This document shows positions 56,419-62,555 of a stretch of DNA of 64,000 nucleotides, in pieces (position 1 is the stretch's first letter; each line of letters opens with the position of its first letter). The translations under genes were made by a program, and so were the position numbers. Below the pieces are notes generated by a model that was not told where the DNA came from, ran no database searches, and saw only the letters and a list, made by a program, of their open reading frames with translations. The DNA is from Muribaculaceae bacterium (GTDB lineage Bacteria > Bacteroidota > Bacteroidia > Bacteroidales > Muribaculaceae): NCBI GenBank assembly GCA_022509205.1, contig JAFLTR010000001.1, forward strand, positions 57,120 through 121,119, given 5' to 3'.

Positions 56419-57615
56419 TTAAAACTCATGGGTTAGAAATTCCCTTAGATTTAAAGTTTTGATTCCGTTAAAAGAAACTGGTGCTGACTCCTTATAGGTT
56501 ACTACAAATTTTTCATAATTATCCGGGATAGAAAGAAGGTTTCCAAATTCTCGTTCTATGGTTTGTTCCTCTAAAAGGGATCTGGCTACTTGAAAATATT
56601 TTTTTTCACCATCTTTTTCCGCAATCAAATCAATTTCTTTCCCCCTGGGAAGATTCCCCACACTCACTTTAAACCCAGCTAACGATAAATAATTAAAAAC
56701 AAGATTCTCCATTATACCTCCTATATCTCCGGGTCTCAAGCCTCTAATAGCATTTCTAATGCCTATATCTTCATAAAAAATCTTTTCCCCTATTTCAAAA
56801 AATCTTTTGCCCTCGATATCCCATCTTCTCACCCTGTTTATCACACATGCTTCTTCTATATAAGTCAGGTAATTCTGTATGGCCGGTACCCCTGTATTCA
56901 ATTTTTGACTTTTCAGATAGTCTGAAATTCTTTTAGCAGAAAATATCTGACCGATGTTGTCTGCAAGAAAGGAAAGCAGTCTTTTCAAAAAATCAGTATT
57001 TCTTAATGAATGACGTTGTATGATATCCCGGAAGATAATTGAATCCGTTATCCCGCTGAGGTATTCCGTCCAGGTTTCTTTAGCAGGAAGATTTATCAGG
57101 AAAGGCATTCCCCCATAACGTATATAATCCTCCAATGAATTATCATTATCTTCTTTTTTGTGAAAATTCAAGAATTCGTTATATGAAAGAGGATGTATCC
57201 TGAATTCTATATTTCTTCCTGATAAAGACGATGAAATTTCAGAAGACAACATTTTTGAATTACTACCGGTGATATAGACATCATTTCTTTCATCAAGTAT
57301 TAGAGATCTTACAACCTTGTCAAAATTCTCCACTTCCTGAATTTCATCAATAAAAATATAATTTTTTTTACCATCTTTCAGTCTGCCTGTTATTTCCTCA
57401 TGTAGCGTATTGGCATCTTTAATATGGGAAAAGGCAAAGTCTTCCAGATTAATGCTTATTATATTGGCTTCAGGATTTCGGGTTACTATTGTATTGGCGA
57501 TTGATTTCAGAATATAACTTTTACCTACACGTCTTTGTCCGACAAGAGTTTTAATCAGGCTTTTATTAATAAATGGTAATATCTTATCAAGATATAAAGG
57601 CCGTTCAATTATCAT
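56419..57615 (-). CDS. AAA family ATPase with DUF4143 domain
   Basis: 398 residues. The N-terminal AAA_14 ATPase has Walker A GQRRVGKS (26-33) and Walker B YIFIDEIQEV (Asp90, Glu91), with a sensor-like 'VYITGSNSKML'. The C-terminal half has the DUF4143 winged-helix/nuclease-like region ('RISDYLKSQKLNTGVPAIQNYLTYIEEA', then 'GNLPRGKEIDLIAEKDGEKKYFQVARSL'). Such proteins are widespread, often in many copies and in variable genome regions; their role is not established, with suggestions of mobile-element or toxin-like functions. Its promoter is flanked by direct repeats (57619-57637 and 57659-57677), suggesting tight control. Confidence 0.92.
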   Translation of the reverse strand: MIIERPLYLDKILPFINKSLIKTLVGQRRVGKSYILKSIANTIVTRNPEANIISINLEDFAFSHIKDANTLHEEITGRLKDGKKNYIFIDEIQEVENFDKVVRSLILDERNDVYITGSNSKMLSSEISSSLSGRNIEFRIHPLSYNEFLNFHKKEDNDNSLEDYIRYGGMPFLINLPAKETWTEYLSGITDSIIFRDIIQRHSLRNTDFLKRLLSFLADNIGQIFSAKRISDYLKSQKLNTGVPAIQNYLTYIEEACVINRVRRWDIEGKRFFEIGEKIFYEDIGIRNAIRGLRPGDIGGIMENLVFNYLSLAGFKVSVGNLPRGKEIDLIAEKDGEKKYFQVARSLLEEQTIEREFGNLLSIPDNYEKFVVTYKESAPVSFNGIKTLNLREFLTHEF

Positions 57616-57618
57616 GCG

Positions 57619-57677
57619 AGTTTTACTTATACAATAAACTTTTGCAAAAATAACAAAAAGTTTTATTCATACAATAA
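57619..57677. promoter_or_regulatory. Operator-like direct repeats around the ATPase promoter
   Basis: Two 19-nt direct repeats, AGTTTTACTTATACAATAA (57619-57637) and AGTTTTATTCATACAATAA (57659-57677), match in 17 of 19 positions and start exactly 40 bp apart. On the minus strand the promoter ATTG (57672-57675), 19 nt, TATTTTTG (57645-57652) sits between and over them. The distal copy covers the -33 box and the proximal copy covers the likely transcription start. Confidence 0.6.
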
Positions 57678-57705
57678 TTTATTTTGCTTTATTTGGTCTT
57701 TGTAA

Positions 57706-57805
57706 CTTCGACACTTTCAAATCAACCACGAGAAAAAGCAAGAATGCTCACGTCTCCCATAGGCGTGGGCATTACTCATTTATTTTGGTTGATAGGTAGT
57801 CGAAG
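57706..57805. other. Three-tier hairpin element, 100 nt
   Basis: Nested pairs: CTTCGAC (57706-57712) with GTCGAAG (57799-57805); ATCAACC (57721-57727) with GGTTGAT (57787-57793); AATGCTCACG (57743-57752) with CGTGGGCATT (57764-57773) around an 11-nt loop. A further hairpin, CCACG/CGTGG, lies at 57936-57956. The arrangement could be a structured RNA or the subterminal hairpins of an IS200/IS605-type element that has lost its transposase. No transposase frame is present. Confidence 0.5.
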
Positions 57806-57823
57806 ACCTAGGATACAGATAAA

Positions 57824-57886
57824 CAGAGTTTGTCCACGTTTCTTTATATCCACAAGTCAGATTTTCAAATGGATGAAGTGGATGAA
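57824..57886 (+). repeat. Dispersed repeat, copy 1
   Basis: 63-nt sequence beginning CAGAG, containing TGTCCACGTTT and ending in ATGGATGAAGTGGATGAA. It matches copy 2 at 62402-62463 with the same spacing of conserved blocks. A short inverted relative (GTATCCATTTCATCCATTT) lies at 60814-60832. Confidence 0.65.
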
Positions 57887-57992
57887 AAAGAATATCAGAC
57901 AAATATTCTAATTTTGAACAGGCAAAGGGAAAGACCCACGCTTTAAGTCATCGTGGCTATATATTTTTACAGTGGATTAATTGATTGAGTTA

Positions 57993-58024
57993 TTTGTATT
58001 TCAATTATAAAAATGCTAAATTTG
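57993..58024 (+). promoter_or_regulatory. Promoter of the structured leader RNA
   Basis: TTTG (57993-57996), exactly 20 nt, TAAATTTG (58017-58024); a full consensus match with no coding start for 350 bp downstream. Confidence 0.75.
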
Positions 58025-58029
58025 TAGTG

Positions 58030-58327
58030 TCACGCAAGTCCCTTAATGGTTCTTGAAATGACTTAAAATAATGAAAGGCGTTACTAAACGCTTCTGTTCT
58101 GTCTCTTTGGAACTTCGCAACTTTCAATTGGATTGACAGAGTGAAGCAAATGGAACGCTCATGGATATGTAGATAATCGATAGGTTTTCTATATTGTGAA
58201 ATATGGGATTCATAAAGGTTTTTATACATATGCGTGGGTCTTCTACTTTGCTCGTTCTTCAATCCAGGGCATTGCGAAGGCCTCAAAGAGTGGAACGAGC
58301 GGATAGTTCGGCACCCACGCTTTTTTT
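58030..58327 (+). ncRNA. Structured non-coding RNA or terminating leader, about 300 nt
   Basis: Transcription from the promoter at 57993-58024 would end at the T7 tract at 58321-58327. The last 89 nt form a closed structure: GCGTGGGT (58232-58239) pairs with ACCCACGC (58313-58320), and inside it GCTCGTTC (58250-58257) pairs with GAACGAGC (58293-58300). The outer stem followed by seven T is a classical intrinsic terminator. It ends 47 bp ahead of the lipoprotein ATG, so it is either an independent small RNA or a cis-acting leader that controls read-through. It matches no riboswitch family I know. Confidence 0.6.
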
Positions 58328-58374
58328 ATAAATAGACCTCTTAAGGGTGTACAGAGGCAAGTAATCTCTAAAAT

Positions 58375-59274
58375 ATGAGAAAACTGATTTCTTTTATTGC
58401 CATTGGTGCCCTATTAGCATCTTGTGGTGGAAACACATCCTCTAAAGAGGAAAACAATGAAGATTCCATAGTAGTGGAAGAAAGTATTGCGGAAATAAGT
58501 GAACCAACCGTAGAAAGCAGTCCCGTCTTTGAGGAAGAAGGATCTGATGAAGTAATTCTAACTCCTCCATTTTCCATAAAAGGCGTATGGGAAGAAATAA
58601 ATGATAAAAAATATGGCTATGGAAGACGTGAATATTATAATGTCACAGTAAATAAAAATGGCACGTATAAGATAGAACAAATTGTGTCTACGAGTGATTC
58701 AAGAAGTAATGGAAAGTGGTATTCTACTCCTTCTGACTCCTCCACTTATGAAGGCAGATGGACTGTTGCTTATAGAGCTATGGGTGAAACTTCACAAAAG
58801 GTTTATGACTTAAGAAGACAAAATGGTGATACCCGCTTATATATTCCCGAGGATGGAGAATATTTTTGGGACGCAAGTAGTTCTTTTTATCATCCAGCGA
58901 GCTGGGAGTCAGTTGCTAATCTAAATTTTAATAATGCCATAAAAGTAGCAGAATACACAAAAAACAACAAAACTACAGTTCTAATCCCTGAGGCTGAGCG
59001 AATTACAGCAACCAAACAACCTATAACCTATGATTTGGTGGGGAAAAAATATGTAGACAAATCATCTGACTGTTATTTGGACTTTAACAATAAACGTTAT
59101 GTCACCATCACATTCGGTAACAAAGAAACCAAAACCACAGATTATTATATCCAAGCAAATGAAATCAGCATAATTGGCCTTGCTAATGATGGTGAATTAA
59201 TAGATGGTGATAAAACAATCAGATTCAGGAGAAATCAATATGGTTATCCTATGCAGTTTACTCTGGTAGAATAA
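58375..59274 (+). CDS. Lipoprotein of unknown function
   Basis: 299-residue lipoprotein: signal peptide with lipobox LLASC (Cys17), then an acidic linker rich in Glu and Ser to about residue 65. Two beta-rich regions follow ('SIKGVWEEINDKKYGYGRREYYNVTVNKNGTYKIEQ', 'KKYVDKSSDCYLDFNNKRYVTITFGN'). The first looks like a lipocalin-like 'kGvWee' fold, in which a Trp near the first strand is typical; this is only a suggestion. It lies directly behind the structured leader and is followed by its own terminator. Confidence 0.72.
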   Translation: MRKLISFIAIGALLASCGGNTSSKEENNEDSIVVEESIAEISEPTVESSPVFEEEGSDEVILTPPFSIKGVWEEINDKKYGYGRREYYNVTVNKNGTYKIEQIVSTSDSRSNGKWYSTPSDSSTYEGRWTVAYRAMGETSQKVYDLRRQNGDTRLYIPEDGEYFWDASSSFYHPASWESVANLNFNNAIKVAEYTKNNKTTVLIPEAERITATKQPITYDLVGKKYVDKSSDCYLDFNNKRYVTITFGNKETKTTDYYIQANEISIIGLANDGELIDGDKTIRFRRNQYGYPMQFTLVE

Positions 59275-59342
59275 TGTTAGGACAAAACATTAGTCAAGGA
59301 CGGGATATAAAATAATAAAATAATTGACTTATCAAAAACATC

Positions 59343-59375
59343 AAGCGGTTGATTGAAATGTCGACCGCTTTTTTT
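59343..59375 (+). terminator. Intrinsic terminator
   Basis: AAGCGGTTGA (59343-59352) pairs with TCGACCGCTT (59361-59370) with one G-U pair, followed by a T-tract. It ends the lipoprotein gene unit and isolates the kinase gene. Confidence 0.85.
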
Positions 59376-59460
59376 AATTACGAAGGTATCAACTAATATT
59401 CCAAGAATTAAGTATTATAATAAATTTGTATATCTTTGAATTCTATTTTGATATGCAGAT

Positions 59461-60777
59461 ATGTCACAATTCCTTAATAATACATCCTATGACCATTCGG
59501 AACAGTCCACGGAGATTGATTTCAGCGATGCACTGAAATTACATGGCGGTGGTTCTATCTGTGACATCTACCGCACAAAATGGCAGCGTAGGGAAGTCTT
59601 TGTGAAAAGGCTAAAAAAGGAATATAGGTCTAATCCTCTTTATCTTGATGCTCTCGACAAGGAATTTGAAATAGGGGTAAAACTAAAACATCCCTCTCTG
59701 CCCAATTATCTTGAATTCCATAGGGATTATCTCATTATGGAATTTATAGATGGATGCACATTGGAAGAGATGATCAAAAGAAAAGACCCATGGCTTTCTA
59801 ATGAGGATAACATTGTGAAAATGTTAAGCCAACTTGTACATGTCGTTGATTATCTCCATTTCCACCATATAACACATTGTGATATTAAACCAGATAATAT
59901 CCTTATCACGGCCAATAATCATGACCTTGTGCTCATTGATTTTGATAAAAGTTATACCGATTCGCTGAATGACACATCTGGCGACCCATCCAAATATGGA
60001 TTATCCTCTGATGACGTGGGAAAGATGGCAATTGATTTCCACGGTATAGCACAAGTTGTAAAGAAACTTAAGAATAATATTCCTGATTTTAGATTTAAGG
60101 AATATAAGAATTTCATTAACGAATGCCATAAACAACAACCCACTTCTGAAGAATTATTAAAACTACTTGAAAATAACAGCAAGAAAAGGGATAGGAGTTT
60201 TTATTGGTTGGTGACATTTGCTCCATTCTGCGTTGCCTTGGCATTTGGAACTCTCTTATGGTTACTACAAGGTAAAAACGGTTATGATGACAGTTACGGA
60301 GTAATAAAACCATCCGTTCAAGTTATTGATTCAGTCAATCATGAATCAACTGAAGAGCAACCCGACTCAGAGAAACTATATAATAAAAACAATCATAATG
60401 AAACATCTCAGGCAGTTGCCATCCCATTATCGCAGCAACAAATCCATGAGAATGCCAAAGAGATGGCCAAAGAATTGGATAAAAGAATTTATCCGCTTTA
60501 CACACAATTAAACGCCGGCTTAGACACCCTTAATTTGATTAAGAATGACACTACTTTGACATGGGAACAATTATTATCTCGCATTCGGCGTTTTTCCGAC
60601 AAAGAAGATGAATATAAGGAAGAAACATTCGCACTAGTTCATGAGATGTTCCCTGATATCACAGATAGGGAAGCTATGAGAATTTTAGCGTATTCCAAGT
60701 ACTATACGGAATATAACAAGCGTGCAAATGCCGAACTTAAAGAATACGGCCAGGAAATAGAAAGACGCAAAAAATAG
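59461..60777 (+). CDS. Membrane-anchored Hanks-type serine/threonine protein kinase (atypical)
   Basis: 438 residues. The kinase domain is compact (about 20-240): glycine-rich segment HGGGSICDIYRTKW (29-41), ATP lysine Lys49 in VFVKRL, catalytic loop HCDIKPDN (139-146, Asp141) in place of HRDxKxxN, and metal-binding Asp160 in IDFDKS, so DFG reads DFD. The activation segment is very short. One membrane helix (about 247-270) leads to a C-terminal region of about 165 residues rich in charged helices, presumably outside the cytoplasm. The TAG stop lies in the first heptamer of the adjacent mobile element. Targets are unknown; the neighbouring regulator is a candidate. Confidence 0.82.
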   Translation: MSQFLNNTSYDHSEQSTEIDFSDALKLHGGGSICDIYRTKWQRREVFVKRLKKEYRSNPLYLDALDKEFEIGVKLKHPSLPNYLEFHRDYLIMEFIDGCTLEEMIKRKDPWLSNEDNIVKMLSQLVHVVDYLHFHHITHCDIKPDNILITANNHDLVLIDFDKSYTDSLNDTSGDPSKYGLSSDDVGKMAIDFHGIAQVVKKLKNNIPDFRFKEYKNFINECHKQQPTSEELLKLLENNSKKRDRSFYWLVTFAPFCVALAFGTLLWLLQGKNGYDDSYGVIKPSVQVIDSVNHESTEEQPDSEKLYNKNNHNETSQAVAIPLSQQQIHENAKEMAKELDKRIYPLYTQLNAGLDTLNLIKNDTTLTWEQLLSRIRRFSDKEDEYKEETFALVHEMFPDITDREAMRILAYSKYYTEYNKRANAELKEYGQEIERRKK

Positions 60778-61328
60778 AGATTAGTGAATAGAGATTAGTG
60801 AATAGATTAGAGTGTATCCATTTCATCCATTTATTATAAGTAGTTTGGTGTATAGTTTTATTAAATTAATTTTGGAATCTAAATCCATCTTCTAAATTAT
60901 AATTAACATCTAATAATTATTGGTATTTATTGTACTGTTATGGCAAAAGATAGTGTCACATTAGAAAAAAGCAAAGAATTTGCAATTAGGATTGTCAGGC
61001 TATATCAATATTTATACAATGAGAGAAAGGAATATGTCCTATCGAAACAAATATTAAAGAGTGGGACTTCAATAGGTGCTAATCTTTCAGAAGCTCTTTA
61101 TGGTATTACTAAAAAGGATTTTCTTTCAAAAGTTTATATTTCCTTAAAGGAATGTGCTGAAACTCTGTATTGGCTTGAATTGCTGTATAAAACATCTTAT
61201 ATTACTGAATCTGAATTTGATTCTTTGAATAAGGATTGTACAGAATTGGTCAAACTATTCACTTCAATTGCTAAAACTACATCTTCCAATCTAATCTCTA
61301 ATCTCTAATCTCTAATCTCTAATCTCTA
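60775..61328 (+). mobile_element. IVS-like element carrying an S23/IVP four-helix-bundle gene
   Basis: The segment starts TAGAGATTAG (60775-60784) and ends CTAATCTCTA (61319-61328), a perfect 10-bp terminal inverted repeat. The left end has a 14-nt tandem unit, TAGAGATTAGTGAA, twice, then TAGATTAG. The right end has five TAATCTC heptamers (61292-61326). Both the kinase stop (60775-60777) and the four-helix-bundle stop (61306-61308) lie inside these repeats. Intervening sequences of 23S rRNA genes carry such proteins between complementary ends, but here the element sits between protein genes. Confidence 0.6.
60940..61308 (+). CDS. Four-helix-bundle protein (S23 / 23S rRNA intervening-sequence protein family)
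   Basis: 122 residues forming four amphipathic helices, with the family pattern 'VTLEKSKEFAIRIVRLYQYL', 'EYVLSKQILKSGTSIGANLSEALYG', 'KDFLSKVYISLKECAETLYWLELLY'. The highly conserved 'L..Q...S.tSIgaNi.Ea' core is clear. The last residues (SNLISNL) are encoded by the terminal heptamer repeat. Homologues are found in intervening sequences of 23S rRNA genes and as free copies; pentameric structures are known, but the role is not settled. No reverse transcriptase or diversifying repeat is nearby, so it is not a DGR Avd protein. Confidence 0.88.
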   Translation: MAKDSVTLEKSKEFAIRIVRLYQYLYNERKEYVLSKQILKSGTSIGANLSEALYGITKKDFLSKVYISLKECAETLYWLELLYKTSYITESEFDSLNKDCTELVKLFTSIAKTTSSNLISNL

Positions 61329-61333
61329 TACAT

Positions 61334-61897
61334 ATGGCCAATGATAATGAAATACTGAAAAGAATCAAGGATAAGGTTGGCTTGGATATGTCAAAGAGCG
61401 TGGATTTTGATATCCTTGCCCAAGCCATCAAAGACAAGACTAATGAGGGTCTTGGTGTTAACACTCTGAAAAGATTGTTCGGATACAAGACAGATAAGAT
61501 AGTCCCGAGGATGTCAACGATGGATATTATCGCACAGTATCTCGGTTGCCCGAATTACGAATCATTGATTAAAGAATTGGGTGATGATGCGGATATATCC
61601 TTGTTTACCCCTGTGGATTCTATTGATCCCCAAGACCTTGAGAAAGGTTCACAGATACGGCTTGCATACGACCCCAACCGTGTTTTCTTCCTTACCTATC
61701 TTGGAGATTTCAAATTTATAGTCAATGAAGCGGAAGGAAGCAAAAACATTCAGAAAGGAGACATATTGATTATCAGCCAGTTAGTTGTGGGACATCGTTT
61801 TGTTGCTTCACATGTTGAAAGAGACGGCCAAGATCTCGGTGGATATGAATCCGCCAAATATAAAGGCCTTAAATCAGTAGAACTCGTAAATCCATAG
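61334..61897 (+). CDS. Putative DNA-binding regulator with N-terminal HTH-like domain
   Basis: 187 residues. The N-terminal part (about 1-85) has a helical DNA-binding-like pattern known from Bacteroidota proteins: 'LAQAIKDKTNEGLGVNTLKRLFGYKTDKIVPRMSTMDIIAQYLGCPNYESL'. A small beta-barrel-like domain follows (about 100-187): 'DLEKGSQIRLAYDPNRVFFLTYLGDFKFIVNEAEGSKNIQKGDILIISQLVVG'. No enzyme motif is present. It begins 6 bp after the IVS-like element and 556 bp after the kinase stop. Without that element the two genes would nearly touch or overlap. It precedes the next gene by 7 bp. Confidence 0.72.
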   Translation: MANDNEILKRIKDKVGLDMSKSVDFDILAQAIKDKTNEGLGVNTLKRLFGYKTDKIVPRMSTMDIIAQYLGCPNYESLIKELGDDADISLFTPVDSIDPQDLEKGSQIRLAYDPNRVFFLTYLGDFKFIVNEAEGSKNIQKGDILIISQLVVGHRFVASHVERDGQDLGGYESAKYKGLKSVELVNP

Positions 61898-61904
61898 CAG
61901 AAAC

Positions 61905-62300
61905 ATGACCCAAGCAGATTGGATAAAGGCCCAATTAAAGGATGATGATTTTAGTTTCCGACTTGCATCCCTTTCCCAAAGACATACTGGGTTACCAATG
62001 GTTATCTTAATAGATACAAAGTTGTTGGATAACAAGAATACTCCAAGACTTCTTTTCAACGATTCTTATGAAAATAGGTGGCAATGGGAAACATTATATC
62101 CAATCTCTATTGACAAAGAAAATCCTATCCTCCTTCTTGGTGAGCCACCCCATAATCTCTCTGGAAATTCCCTTTCCCTATTGAAAACATGGATTATAAA
62201 TCATTATGATGGATTAATTAAAGTGTGGAATGGGGAAATCTTCCAAAACGAATTCATAATTTCTATTACGAAACAATTACGAAATTTAATAGTTTGGTAA
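61905..62300 (+). CDS. Small protein of unknown function
   Basis: 131 residues, no signal peptide or membrane helix, rich in Leu, Asn and Trp; 'MTQADWIKAQLKDDDFSFRLASLSQRHTGLPMVILIDTK' at the start and 'PILLLGEPPHNLSGNSLSLLKTWIINHYDGLIKVWNGEI' later suggest a soluble alpha/beta fold. I recognise no family. It lies 7 bp behind the regulator gene and is presumably translated from the same mRNA. It is the last gene of the kinase-regulator-unknown group. Confidence 0.65.
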   Translation: MTQADWIKAQLKDDDFSFRLASLSQRHTGLPMVILIDTKLLDNKNTPRLLFNDSYENRWQWETLYPISIDKENPILLLGEPPHNLSGNSLSLLKTWIINHYDGLIKVWNGEIFQNEFIISITKQLRNLIVW

Positions 62301-62401
62301 TTATTTCATAATCTTTTCAGACATCTTTTAGGCTAAATCCACCATTCTGCGGTTATCATTAATCTGTAAGCATTAACTGAAGTACACCGTTTGGAAGATT
62401 T

Positions 62402-62463
62402 CAGAGAGTTGTCCACGTTTTTTGTGTCCTTGGTATAAATGTCAAATGGATGAAGTGGATGAA
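62402..62463 (+). repeat. Dispersed repeat, copy 2
   Basis: Begins CAGAG, contains TGTCCACGTTT and ends ATGGATGAAGTGGATGAA. It shares length and block spacing with copy 1 at 57824-57886, so the two copies flank the lipoprotein-to-unknown-gene segment in direct orientation. Confidence 0.65.
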
Positions 62464-62555
62464 CAGTTTTCCAAAGAATTGACCCTAAATTTGAAATTCT
62501 TTAGAATACAAATTAACTGAAAAGAAAATTTAAAACACTTACATCTATAATTCAA

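Noticed and set aside
58005..58286. 93-codon frame on the minus strand opposite the structured leader
   Set aside because: It lies over a region with clear RNA stems and plus-strand promoter and terminator signals; the peptide has no recognisable features.
60940..61308. Four-helix-bundle gene as the Avd accessory gene of a diversity-generating retroelement
   Set aside because: No reverse transcriptase, template repeat or variable repeat is present; the terminal heptamers fit an intervening-sequence element better.
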